The translations under genes were made by a program, and so were the position numbers. Positions 7,247-15,105 of a stretch of DNA of 20,628 bases are shown piece by piece. The notes beneath the pieces were generated by a model. It was not told the DNA's origin and made no database searches. It saw only the letters and a list, made by a program, of their open reading frames with translations. The first letter of the stretch is position 1, and the number at the start of each line of letters is the position of its first letter. Location of the stretch: contig JAEWZY010000047.1 of assembly GCA_023394955.1 (NCBI GenBank), forward strand, positions 1 to 20,628, written 5' to 3'. The stretch comes from Bacillota bacterium (GTDB lineage Bacteria; Bacillota; UBA4882; UBA8346).

Positions 7247-8290
7247 TCACATATCTTCAAGGGCATTTATGATTGTTTGAGGAATCTCATCCAAAGACGC
7301 TACCTTAGAAACTGCCCCAAGCGCCACCGCTTCCTTAGGAATTCCGTAAACTAAACTGCTGGCCTCATCCTGGCCGATGGTGATGGCCCCGGCATTTTTC
7401 ATATCCAACAACCCCTCGGCGCCGTCTTTGCCAGCTCCGGTCAAGATCACCCCGACCGCGTCTTTCCCAACATAAAGAGCGAGCGAACGGAACAGCACTT
7501 CGATTGAGGGGCGTTGGTGCATTACCAACGGCCCTGCTTTGACCTCTACATAATAACCGGATTGGTTCTTTTTCAGGACCATATGTTTATTTCCAGGGGC
7601 TAATAATGCTTTGCCTGAGGTAAGAACTTCCTTGTCATCCGCTTCTTTCACTTCCAAAGCGCAGATGCTGTCGAGCCGCTCCGCGAAAATTTTGGTGAAA
7701 TGAGGCGGCATATGCTGCACAATCAATATCGGCGGCATCTTAGCCGGTAGTTTCGTCAGAATGGCGGTGATTGCTTCAATTCCACCGGTCGAAGCGCCGA
7801 TCGCGATTATTTTTCCGGAATTTATCAGCCGTTCTTCATCCCTAACCATTACGGGATGAGAAGCGTCAACCCGCTTTCCGGGTTTAAAGTCCTTAATTCT
7901 ATAAACTGCCTTGACTTTTTCAATCAGCTGTTCGGTCATTTCCTTGACCGAATATGACGGTCCCGGTTTGGCGATGACCTCGGCGGCCCCCAGCTCGGTA
8001 GCGCGCAAAGCCGCTGCGCTTCCTTCCTTGGCGATGGAACTGACGATAATCACCGGCATCGGATAATAGGCCATCAGCTGTTCGAGGAAGGTCAGTCCGT
8101 CCATCTTGGGCATCTCAATGTCGAGTAATAAAACATCCGGTTTTAACTTTGCAATCAGATCCCTAGCGATGATCGGGTCCGGAGCGGTCCCCACCACTTC
8201 CAGCCCAGGATCTTTCGCCAACTCCTTGGAGAAGATGTTACAAACCAGTTCCGAATCATCGACTATTAAAACCTTGATTTTTGTCTCCAT
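7247..8290 (-). CDS. cheB: CheB protein-glutamate methylesterase/glutaminase (first copy)
   Basis: 347 residues from the ATG at 8290, chosen because AGGAAG ends 8 bases upstream; an in-frame GTG at 8299 overlaps that site. The receiver domain (about 4-125) keeps DD11-12, Asp57 (LDIEMPKMDG) and Lys108. The methylesterase domain (about 160-345) keeps Ser167 (GASTGG), His193 (VQHMP) and Asp289 (GAGKDG). It acts on the conserved adaptation glutamates of methyl-accepting proteins, opposing CheR. It precedes the second cheB in the operon. The two paralogues differ most in the interdomain linker and on the alpha-1 face of the receiver (SELVCNIF here, SAMVRKVL in the other). This could mean different CheA docking or receptor preference, but that is inference. 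Confidence 0.95.
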   Translation of the reverse strand: METKIKVLIVDDSELVCNIFSKELAKDPGLEVVGTAPDPIIARDLIAKLKPDVLLLDIEMPKMDGLTFLEQLMAYYPMPVIIVSSIAKEGSAAALRATELGAAEVIAKPGPSYSVKEMTEQLIEKVKAVYRIKDFKPGKRVDASHPVMVRDEERLINSGKIIAIGASTGGIEAITAILTKLPAKMPPILIVQHMPPHFTKIFAERLDSICALEVKEADDKEVLTSGKALLAPGNKHMVLKKNQSGYYVEVKAGPLVMHQRPSIEVLFRSLALYVGKDAVGVILTGAGKDGAEGLLDMKNAGAITIGQDEASSLVYGIPKEAVALGAVSKVASLDEIPQTIINALEDM

Positions 8291-8325
8291 ATGTATCACT
8301 TCCTATCTAGAAAATACATTTATTA

Positions 8326-8398
8326 ACCATGAAGAACGGAAGGTCATGAAGAAAAACTATTGCTAAGGCTTCTTCATGTTCATCATGTCCTTCATGGT
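8326..8398. repeat. Nested inverted TTCATG-type intergenic repeat
   Basis: ACCATGAAG (8326-8334) is mirrored by CTTCATGGT (8390-8398), and CATGAAGAA (8345-8353) by TTCTTCATG (8370-8378), both perfectly. The right half contains several TTCATG/TCATG units about 9-10 bases apart. The element lies between cheR and cheB-1 and could form a long hairpin in the operon mRNA. Confidence 0.7.
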
Positions 8399-8452
8399 AA
8401 AAAACGGTCTATTTTCATCCTTTCGATTGCCCCGGCGAGCCGGGGTTGGGGG
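8391..8452. repeat. Copy A of a dispersed repeat tail (also at 19425-19484)
   Basis: Directly after the TTCATGG units comes a block containing TTTCATCCTTTCGATTGCCC and then AGCCGGGGTTGGGG. A closely matching block follows the CTTCGTG repeat at 19425-19484. The shared order (short-period repeat, A-run, GTCT, the GATTGCCC core, GCCGGGG) shows that this is one composite element present twice in the window. Confidence 0.6.
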
Positions 8453-8486
8453 GTTATCTGGAAAATAATACGCCAATTATAGATTT

Positions 8487-8570
8487 AACCGCTAATACAC
8501 GCGAATTTACACTAATTGATCGCTTGTATCTTAAGGTTTTATTCGCGTTTATTAGTGTTCATTAGCGGTT
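8487..8570. repeat. Inverted-repeat element of the GCTAAT/CGCGAAT type
   Basis: Three pairs of perfect inverted arms are seen: AACCGCTAAT (8487-8496) with ATTAGCGGTT (8561-8570); ACGCGAAT (8499-8506) with ATTCGCGT (8541-8548); and ACACTAAT (8509-8516) with ATTAGTGT (8551-8558). The inner two pairs are not nested in strict order, so more than one fold is possible. It lies between cheR and cheB-1, next to the TTCATG-type element. Confidence 0.7.
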
Positions 8571-8606
8571 TCGGTAAATTACAAATATTTTCAGCTATGA
8601 ATATTC

Positions 8607-9419
8607 TTATTTTTCTTTTTGATAAACAGTCGGTTGTATATATTTAAAGTTATATTGCTTGTTGATCAAGCTTTCCGAATGGCCGATGAATAACAGCCCG
8701 CCCCGGCCTAAATAATCATGGAATTTTTTAACCAATTCCGTTTGGACCGGGGCGTCGAAGTAAATCATCACGTTCCGGCAGAAGATAATGTCAAAGGTAT
8801 TCTTGAATGGAAACGGCTCCATCAAATTGAACAAACGAAAAGTAATTAACTCCTTAATCTCCGGTTTCACCTGATAATGCTCCCCTTCATGGGAGAAGTA
8901 TTCCATCAAGAAGTAAGGGTCCATATCTTTTTTAATAGTAGCCGGATATACTCCTCTTTGGGCGGTGGCCACCGAACGGCCGCTGACATCGGTGGCCAGA
9001 ATCCGAATCTTAACCTCATCGGGAAGCCATTCCTTCAAAACCATCGCCAAAGTATAGGGTTCTTCGCCGGTAGAACATCCGGCGCTCCAAACCCTGATTT
9101 CGTTGGTATCCATAATCCTCGGGTTGGTCTCTAAAATAAACCGCAAACTGGTCCGGATGAACTCAAAATGGTTATTCTCCCGAAAAAAGTTGGTCTGATG
9201 GACGGTGATTTCATCGGCGAACTCCGCCCAGTATTCGCCGTTGGCCCCTTTAGTAAGGAGTTGGTAATACTCGTCGTATGAAGTAAGATTATATTTCCGC
9301 ATTATCTTATCGACCTTAGTGACTACAATTTCCCGTTTTGCCGGTTGAAAATGAATCCCGAAGTTTTGATAAATCAATGTCCGGTATTTCTCAAATTGAA
9401 TATCAGTCATTTTTTCCAT
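8607..9419 (-). CDS. cheR: CheR chemotaxis protein methyltransferase
   Basis: A 270-residue protein of typical CheR length. The N-terminal helical domain (about 1-75) ends in the receptor-region motif TNFFRE (76-81). The SAM-binding domain follows with VWSAGCSTGEEPYTLAM (110-126), an ATD motif at 142-144, NLMEPFPF (198-205), CRNVMIYF (214-221) and the C-terminal GGLLFIGHSESL (240-251). It transfers methyl groups from S-adenosylmethionine to receptor glutamates. The ATG has AAGGGA 6 or so bases upstream. It lies 82 bases after cheD and about 316 bases before cheB-1; that gap is filled by the repeat elements described separately. The MCP in this operon has no NWETF-like tether at its C-terminus, so methylation would not use that docking route. 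Confidence 0.95.
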   Translation of the reverse strand: MEKMTDIQFEKYRTLIYQNFGIHFQPAKREIVVTKVDKIMRKYNLTSYDEYYQLLTKGANGEYWAEFADEITVHQTNFFRENNHFEFIRTSLRFILETNPRIMDTNEIRVWSAGCSTGEEPYTLAMVLKEWLPDEVKIRILATDVSGRSVATAQRGVYPATIKKDMDPYFLMEYFSHEGEHYQVKPEIKELITFRLFNLMEPFPFKNTFDIIFCRNVMIYFDAPVQTELVKKFHDYLGRGGLLFIGHSESLINKQYNFKYIQPTVYQKEK

Positions 9420-9501
9420 AGCTGTCCCTTATCTTTTTCTTCGTTACTCCTGGTTCTTTCAATGCTAACTGTTAAATTAATTACTGATAACTGATAACTG
9501 A

Positions 9502-10068
9502 TCATCGGTACCAGTCGCTATTCCGTACTTGTTCCACCCGATAGATATAGACTTCACCGCTTTGATTGTGGAACACCACTTTTCGGCCGTGTTCGCCGCC
9601 GACATCTTTCACGATAATCGGGATCCGGTTCCTTTTAAGCCACTTTTCAGCCAGGGCGATATTCTCATCACCCACCAACGAATTCAACTGGGCATTCCTC
9701 GCCCCTCCGATTAGATGGGCTTTAAGGTTTGCCTTTTTAGAACCCATATCGAGCATTAGTTGTAACATATGGGGCAGCGATACTTGGCCGTACCGGCCGT
9801 TTCTTTCATTAGCGTTACATTTGCCATAAATGTAGTGGTTCATCCCGCCAAACAGATTGACACTGTCCCACAAGCAAACCGAGACGCAAGAACCAAGTAC
9901 GGTATGGATAAAATGTGGTTCTTGGCTGACAAAAATAAACCCGGGATGTAAATAAAAATTATTAGCCTGTTCGATGGCGACTCCACCCGCTTTGTCTAAA
10001 GATAGTCTTTGATCAGGATGAAAACCGTTTACAACCGCTAAAGCTAAATTATTTATAAATGTCTCCAT
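9502..10068 (-). CDS. cheD: CheD receptor glutamine deamidase
   Basis: 188 residues. The core holds HTVLGSCVSVCLWD with catalytic Cys61, GGMNHYIYG with His78 (17 residues after the Cys, the spacing of Thermotoga CheD), LIGGARNA, and a C-terminal GGEHGRKVVFH segment. CheD deamidates glutamines of methyl-accepting proteins and, in CheC/CheD systems, is tuned by CheC. Here no CheC is present, only CheX-type proteins, so its partner is unclear. The residue six before the Cys, where the catalytic Thr is expected, is His55, with Thr56 beside it. About 30 residues precede the usual CheD start; the ribosome binding site at 10068 is weak (AGGTC), so a later non-ATG start is possible. Confidence 0.92.
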   Translation of the reverse strand: METFINNLALAVVNGFHPDQRLSLDKAGGVAIEQANNFYLHPGFIFVSQEPHFIHTVLGSCVSVCLWDSVNLFGGMNHYIYGKCNANERNGRYGQVSLPHMLQLMLDMGSKKANLKAHLIGGARNAQLNSLVGDENIALAEKWLKRNRIPIIVKDVGGEHGRKVVFHNQSGEVYIYRVEQVRNSDWYR

Positions 10069-10109
10069 GTTGTTAAGACCTGTTTTAATTTATATTTTTA
10101 GAGATTTTC

Positions 10110-10129
10110 AGGGGCGGAGCGCCGCCCCT
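10110..10129. other. GC-rich hairpin between MCP and cheD genes
   Basis: AGGGGCGG (10110-10117) and CCGCCCCT (10122-10129) form a perfect 8-bp stem with a 4-base loop. Neither side has a T-run, so it is not a standard terminator. In the operon mRNA it could protect the upstream messages for MCP and CheW or reduce read-through into cheD. Confidence 0.45.
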
Positions 10130-10154
10130 TAGTATTCCGTATAATCCTGAAATA

Positions 10155-11786
10155 TTAGAACTTATTGTCCTTATCCAATGGAATAACATCTTCCGGTGAA
10201 ACCAATTTGGTCCGTTTATCCGGCAACTGACTCACCGGCTTTTGCAGATACGGAGCTTGATTTTTGGTCCCGATTGATTGATAATCCTGGTGAGTTTGTT
10301 TGCTAATATGGTGTGTTTGTTCATCACCTAAACTGCTTTCATATTTTTGGTCAATTTTCCCCTGGACCAAAATCACCAACTGCTGGACCATTTCCTTTAA
10401 GTTCCTGGCCTGGGCGCTCAGCTCCTCAGAGGCTGAAGCGCTCTCCTCCGCATTGGCCGCGTTTTGTTGGACCACCGTCTCCATCTGAGCGATGGCTGAA
10501 TTGATCTGGGAAATTCCCTGGGACTGTTCCTGACTGGAGGCGGCGATTTCGGCCATCAATTCGCTGATCTTCTTAGCTTGTACCGTGACTTCGTTAAGAG
10601 TCTCCTGGACTCTTCGAGTAACATTGACTCCCTTTTCCGAAAGTTCAATATTGTTTTCAATCATCCCCGCTGTATCCTTTGCCGCCTGAGCGCTCCGCTG
10701 GGCCAAGTTCCTTACTTCCTCGGCGACCACGGCGAAGCCCATTCCGGCCTCCCCGGCCCGGGCCGCCTCCACTGCGGCGTTTAAAGCGAGAATATTAGTT
10801 TGGAAAGCAATTTCGTCAATCACCTTAATAACTTTGGAAATCTGGTCGCTGGATTTTTTGATCTCATCCATCGACTCCGTCATTTCCCGCATCTCTTGGT
10901 TGCCTTTTTCTACGGCTTCTTTGGACTGATCGGAAAGCAAAGCCGCTTGTTTTGTGTTCTCGGTTATTTGCTGAATCATCGATGTCGACTCTTCAAGAGT
11001 TGAAGAAGTCTCCTCTAGTGAGGTCGATTGCTCGGCGCTTCCTTCGGCCAGTTGCTGGCTGGAGGCGGAAAGTTGATTTGATGCTGCCGCTACTTGATTG
11101 GAACCCTCGGTCAATGAATCCACGATCCGGTTGATTGATTTAGTAATACCTCCAGTGATAAGGATGGTAATCACGATCCCCAGTATTATCCCAATGATAC
11201 CAAGAGTAAACATCAACATCAGTGAATTGTTAAAAGCCTGTTCCGCGTTTTTTACTTCAGTTTGGTTATATTCTTCCAGCAGAGCCAAATATTCATCGGT
11301 TACGGAAAGTACATTTTGAATTGCTGGTTCAGCTTTATTAATTAGAAATTCATGTGCTTCCTCTTTTTTATTGGCCATTCCCAATTCTAGTAATTGATCA
11401 CTGATAGGACCGGTGATATTAAGCTCTTGCTGAATCTTATCGCGCAACATTTGCCCTTTTTCGGACCGATTTGGGGTTTTCAATAGTTCGGCATACACTT
11501 TCTTATAAGTTTCTTTAATAGTATTTATATCTTCCATTTTCGATTGTAGCTGCGTTTCACTAGTTGCGGATAACAACATCAAAGTCTCTTGAAAGAGTTG
11601 ACTAAAATTCTCTTTTAATTCAAAAGTCAACTCAATTTTGTTGAAATTCTCTTCTACAATCTTTCTCATTTGCCCATTAAGATTCGACATATTATAAAGG
11701 GCTAATCCGATGATAATTAACAATAATAAGAGTACGCAGGTAAATCCAAGAGCTATCCGAGTTCCGAGTTTCATTGTCCGTTTCAT
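10155..11786 (-). CDS. Methyl-accepting chemotaxis protein with four-helix sensor
   Basis: A 543-residue receptor. TM1 (about 11-31), an extracytoplasmic helical sensor of about 155 residues (4HB_MCP-like), TM2 (about 189-211), then a cytoplasmic coiled coil. The hairpin tip is canonical: DEIAFQTNILALNAAVEAAR (323-342) followed by AGEAGMGFAVVAEEVRNLAQ. Glutamate/glutamine-rich adaptation stretches flank it (SLEETSSTLEES; NAEESASASEEL). After TM2 only one amphipathic HAMP-like helix (ITKSINRIVDSL) is visible before the adaptation coil, so HAMP is short or atypical. The ATG overlaps the cheW stop (ATGA), indicating translational coupling. The ligand is unknown. The C-terminus is a polar tail without a NWETF-type CheR/CheB tether. 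It is likely the dedicated receptor of this operon, although others may use the same kinase. Confidence 0.93.
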   Translation of the reverse strand: MKRTMKLGTRIALGFTCVLLLLLIIIGLALYNMSNLNGQMRKIVEENFNKIELTFELKENFSQLFQETLMLLSATSETQLQSKMEDINTIKETYKKVYAELLKTPNRSEKGQMLRDKIQQELNITGPISDQLLELGMANKKEEAHEFLINKAEPAIQNVLSVTDEYLALLEEYNQTEVKNAEQAFNNSLMLMFTLGIIGIILGIVITILITGGITKSINRIVDSLTEGSNQVAAASNQLSASSQQLAEGSAEQSTSLEETSSTLEESTSMIQQITENTKQAALLSDQSKEAVEKGNQEMREMTESMDEIKKSSDQISKVIKVIDEIAFQTNILALNAAVEAARAGEAGMGFAVVAEEVRNLAQRSAQAAKDTAGMIENNIELSEKGVNVTRRVQETLNEVTVQAKKISELMAEIAASSQEQSQGISQINSAIAQMETVVQQNAANAEESASASEELSAQARNLKEMVQQLVILVQGKIDQKYESSLGDEQTHHISKQTHQDYQSIGTKNQAPYLQKPVSQLPDKRTKLVSPEDVIPLDKDNKF

Positions 11787-12268
11787 AATTGTGCCTCCGT
11801 TTTCAATTCTTTTAGCAAAATACTCTCTTCCCGACTGAGGACCTGTTCAATATCTAAGAGCAAAATTACCCGCTCTTTGACTTTACCTACGCCAATCAAA
11901 TAACCTTGGCTGTTTTGGTCGCCGTATTCCGGCGGGGACTCAATCTGGTCCGTAATAAGATTAACAACCTCGGAGACTGTGTCCACAATCAATCCCATCA
12001 ACTTACGGGTTTCATTTATAGTTATCTCGACAACAACTATGCAAGTCCGCTCGTTGTATTCCTTCTCTTCCAGCCCGAACTTGAGCCGCAAGTCCATAAT
12101 GGGAATGATCTTACCCCGCAGGTTGATCACCCCTTTGATATAACCCGGGGTTTTTGGAATCGAAGTAATCTCTAAAAGCTTGATAATTTCTCGAACTTTT
12201 AAGATCGGTATCCCATACTCCTCCTTAGCCAGTACAAACGTTAAATACTTACCGCCGTTGTTTTCCAT
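11783..12268 (-). CDS. cheW: CheW coupling protein
   Basis: A 161-residue single CheW (SH3-like double barrel) domain. Recognisable parts are KYLTFVLAKEEYGIPI at the N-terminus, the IPKTPGYIKGVINLRGKIIP region (37-56), DLRLKFG, and LMGLIVDTVSEVV. CheW links receptors to the CheA P5 domain in the signalling array. The start overlaps the end of cheA by 28 bases and is preceded by GGTGGGG within cheA. Its stop overlaps the MCP start as ATGA. The cheA-cheW-MCP trio is thus tightly coupled, as expected for proteins that assemble together. Confidence 0.95.
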   Translation of the reverse strand: MENNGGKYLTFVLAKEEYGIPILKVREIIKLLEITSIPKTPGYIKGVINLRGKIIPIMDLRLKFGLEEKEYNERTCIVVVEITINETRKLMGLIVDTVSEVVNLITDQIESPPEYGDQNSQGYLIGVGKVKERVILLLDIEQVLSREESILLKELKTEAQL

Positions 12269-14151
12269 CGTTCCCCACCTTCCAATTTGAATAGATTTTC
12301 TACGTCTAAAATTAACGAAACTTTCCCATCCCCTAAAATCGAGGCTCCGGAGACGAAGTTCAGCTTGACGAATTCTTCTCCCAAAGACTTGACCACGATC
12401 TCGCGTCTGCCGTCGATTCCTTGGACCGGCAAGGCTTTTAGCTTCTGGTCCAACTCAATTACCACTACCAACTGTGCGAACTCTTCCAGTTTCACATCTT
12501 CCAGACCAAAGATTTCAGCGATGGGAATCACCCCAACCACCTGATCCCGGATCCGGATCATCTTAGTAACTCCGCTCACTCTCACCCACTGTTCCGGCTC
12601 CGGCTTGATGATTTGTTTCACATTGACCGTCGGGATGATATAATTATTCCCCATAATCTCAACGATGGTGCCATTGATCGCCGCTAGATTGATGGGGATC
12701 CGTAATACAAACGCACAACCTTGACCAGGATGATTATTAACCTCCACCCGGCCGCCGATCCTAGTGATTTCCGTTTTGACTACATCCAATCCGACGCCGC
12801 GTCCGGATACGTTATCTACTTTTTCGGCGGTGGAAAACCCCGGTTGGAAGATGAGATCGGTGATTTCATCCTCGGTATAGCTATTGGCAGGATTTAACAG
12901 GCCCCGGTCAACCCCTTTCTGATAAATCTTATCCGTAGGAAGTCCCCGCCCGTTATCGGCGACTTCAATATAGACATTGCCCCGTTTACTGTAAGCCAGA
13001 ATACTGACCAGCCCCAAAGCAGGTTTGCCTTTTACTGTCCTTTCCTCCTCCGATTCGATCCCATGGGAAATAGCGTTCTTCAGGATATGAATCAAGGGGT
13101 CCAAGATCCGATCGGCCACATTCCGGTCGATCTCAGTCTCTTCACCATCAAAACGGAGCGATACGTTCTTATGTAGTTCCTCAATCGTGTCCCGGCCAAC
13201 CCGGTTTAGCTTTTGAAAGGTGGACTTCAAAGAAACCATCCGTAAAGACATTGAAAGGTTTTGCAGATCTTTAGCGATCCGCCCCATCCGTAACAAATTG
13301 CTGATGAACGAATCATTAGTCCCAAACCTCTTAACCGCCTCTTGTTCGATCAAGGACTGGGTAATTAACATTTCACCCATCATATCCACCAGGTTATCAA
13401 TTTTTAAGGTCGGGACCCGGATATAACCGCTGTCTAAACCGGACTTTTTTTTCATTGTTTCCTGGAACCGGAGTGATTCCAATACCTCTTGGGCCGACGC
13501 TTTCTTTTCTTTAACCGCCACCTGTCCCAGCTTTAGGTCTTGATATTCGCCGTTCTGCTTCTCTAACAATTCATTTAATTCATTCTGTTCGATCCGTCCT
13601 TGGTCGACTAAAATTTCACCTATCTTTTCACCGGTTAGGTTTTGACCGTTCGGTTCTTGGCTATTCTCCTCAGTATTGCTGTTATTTGGTTCTTGATTAG
13701 TGTCAAATTTGCGGTTACGGATAATCTCCAAGTGGGCCTCGACTACAAAATGAAAATTAGAATCCTGAGTTATTTCGAGATTATCGCAGATCTTTCTGAT
13801 GAAATCCGCCGAAGCCAAGATCAGATCGATAATTCGTTTATTGATTCGAAGCTGGCCTTTTCGACATTCATCCAGTAAGGTCTCGGTTTGGTGGGCTATT
13901 GTCCTGACCAGTTCCTGGTTGACGAAGCCGGCCAAACCTTTAATAGTGTGAAATTCCCGAAATACCCCATGAATGATTTCCATTTTCCCCGGTTCGGTTT
14001 CCAGGGATAAAACCTGCATTTCAATAGTTTCCAAATGTTCCTTGGTCTCCACTAAAAAATCAGTCAAGAGTTCGGGGTCGATTTCCTCTTTAACCTCGAC
14101 TTTACCTGCAATAATCTCGTCGACTAAATTCTTTTCTTGATCCCGGTCCAA
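12241..14151 (-). CDS. cheA: CheA histidine kinase with an MshEN-like insert
   Basis: 636 residues. The start is TTG at 14151 with a strong AAGGGGG 7 bases upstream; the next Met would remove part of the HPt domain. Domains: P1 HPt (about 25-125) with phospho-acceptor His68 (FREFHTIKG); an Asn/Glu-rich linker (150-172); a helical segment at 176-230; P3 dimerisation (about 245-310); P4 ATPase (about 311-487) with N-box HILKNAISHG (Asn359), DNGRGL (399-404) and GRGVGLDVVK (450-459); P5 CheW-like (about 488-625). It autophosphorylates and passes phosphate to CheY and CheB. There is no recognisable P2 domain. In its place are two 24-residue motifs (176-199, 207-230) with Gly at 3, hydrophobic residues at 5-7, and Leu and Gln at 21 and 24. 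They resemble the c-di-GMP-binding MshEN repeat, though Lys replaces the first Arg. The kinase call is firm; ligand binding by the insert is inference. Confidence 0.95.
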   Translation of the reverse strand: MDRDQEKNLVDEIIAGKVEVKEEIDPELLTDFLVETKEHLETIEMQVLSLETEPGKMEIIHGVFREFHTIKGLAGFVNQELVRTIAHQTETLLDECRKGQLRINKRIIDLILASADFIRKICDNLEITQDSNFHFVVEAHLEIIRNRKFDTNQEPNNSNTEENSQEPNGQNLTGEKIGEILVDQGRIEQNELNELLEKQNGEYQDLKLGQVAVKEKKASAQEVLESLRFQETMKKKSGLDSGYIRVPTLKIDNLVDMMGEMLITQSLIEQEAVKRFGTNDSFISNLLRMGRIAKDLQNLSMSLRMVSLKSTFQKLNRVGRDTIEELHKNVSLRFDGEETEIDRNVADRILDPLIHILKNAISHGIESEEERTVKGKPALGLVSILAYSKRGNVYIEVADNGRGLPTDKIYQKGVDRGLLNPANSYTEDEITDLIFQPGFSTAEKVDNVSGRGVGLDVVKTEITRIGGRVEVNNHPGQGCAFVLRIPINLAAINGTIVEIMGNNYIIPTVNVKQIIKPEPEQWVRVSGVTKMIRIRDQVVGVIPIAEIFGLEDVKLEEFAQLVVVIELDQKLKALPVQGIDGRREIVVKSLGEEFVKLNFVSGASILGDGKVSLILDVENLFKLEGGERWKTTAVSI

Positions 14152-14168
14152 GGGAACACCCCCTTCTT

Positions 14169-14615
14169 CTATTCAAGGCTATAAGCAATCGAAAATTCAG
14201 CATTATTGATTTGAAACAATAATCGTTTCGATCGGGTCCTACTAATTAATAAAAACAAGTTTTCGCCAGTGACTAAAGAAGGCGGCGGAGTGAAATAGAT
14301 CGAACTATTAATGTTCATTTTACCAAGAGCTAAGTCGGTGATAATTTTCGCCAAATCTCCGACGGTATTCTTAACTTTAGTATTAACCACGCTCTGATCT
14401 TCTCCGATCATTGCCGTCGTTACTTTTAAGGCCGCTTTTTTATCTAACGCGAAAACTACATTTCCCTTAATAGAATTATTGAAACCAACCAAAGCATTAA
14501 CTTCAAAAGCTGATGTTAATGACGGCTCCTCCGTTTCCTGTTTTAATTCCGGCTGGAGGTTTAACATAGCAAAAATCTCCTGTGCCGAACGACATAACGC
14601 TTCCTTTAGCTCCAT
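14169..14615 (-). CDS. CheX-like protein lacking the phosphatase Asn
   Basis: A 148-residue CheX/CheC-superfamily protein: an N-terminal helix, FEVNALVGFNNSIKGNVVFAL (38-57, beta hairpin), AMIGED, then the helix VGDLAKIITDLALGKMN (85-101), and TPPPSLVTGENL (109-120). Active CheX and CheC carry ExxN in this helix, where Asn is needed for CheY-P dephosphorylation. Here the same positions read Asp87 and Lys90, so it is probably not an active phosphatase. It starts 4 bases after the stop of the intact cheX. It could bind CheY-P, form a heterodimer with its neighbour, or work with CheD in place of the missing CheC. Fold assignment is good; role is inference. Confidence 0.8.
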   Translation of the reverse strand: MELKEALCRSAQEIFAMLNLQPELKQETEEPSLTSAFEVNALVGFNNSIKGNVVFALDKKAALKVTTAMIGEDQSVVNTKVKNTVGDLAKIITDLALGKMNINSSIYFTPPPSLVTGENLFLLISRTRSKRLLFQINNAEFSIAYSLE

Positions 14616-14619
14616 TTTT

Positions 14620-15087
14620 TCAAACCCCTTCGATCCCGATTTCCAGTCTTATTGCGCCGCACTCCGTACCATAACTGCTTCCGGAGGAACTCACCTTGGA
14701 ACTGGTTATCTCAAGATGTTTCCCCGCAAAAACCGCCGGCGGGGTCAAACGTAGTTCACTACCTTTGAACATGTTATTTATACCGGTAAGACCATTACCG
14801 CTTATCATATTAGCGAACTCGGCCAAATGAAGATATAACTCTAAATCATCATCTGGAGGAACGCCGTTCATTGATTCAAATATTTTCCTGGCTAACTTCT
14901 CGTTTAGCTCAAGCAAAACACGTCCGTTGGTATATCCTACCAAACCTACGATTAACGAAAATTTTCTCTCATCGATAACCGGCAATTCATTTACAGGAAA
15001 GAAGGTCATTCCGGTTAGCTCTGAAGCAACTTTTTGAAAAGCGTCAACCATACATTTATGAATGAAAGCTAGTTTTTCTCTTTCCAT
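14620..15087 (-). CDS. cheX: CheX-type CheY-P phosphatase
   Basis: 155 residues. VGLVGYTNGRVLLEL (47-61) and the helix HLAEFANMISGNGLTGINN (87-105) followed by LTPPAVFAG (114-122) are typical of CheX. The phosphatase signature is present: Glu90, Asn93, and Pro116, which is 22 residues after the Asn, as in the CheC/CheX/FliY motif. The optional Asp/Ser four residues before the Glu is Leu here. CheX dimers remove phosphate from CheY-P and so end the signal. The gene sits 18 bases after cheY, its substrate's gene. The ATG has AAAGGAG unusually far upstream (about 13 bases), which may lower translation. No fliM/fliY context is present, so a motor role is unlikely. Confidence 0.88.
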   Translation of the reverse strand: MEREKLAFIHKCMVDAFQKVASELTGMTFFPVNELPVIDERKFSLIVGLVGYTNGRVLLELNEKLARKIFESMNGVPPDDDLELYLHLAEFANMISGNGLTGINNMFKGSELRLTPPAVFAGKHLEITSSKVSSSGSSYGTECGAIRLEIGIEGV

Positions 15088-15105
15088 GTCCGATTGATTG
15101 CTCCT

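Noticed and set aside
10110..10129. Intrinsic terminator between MCP and cheD
   Set aside because: Good stem but no T-run on either strand.
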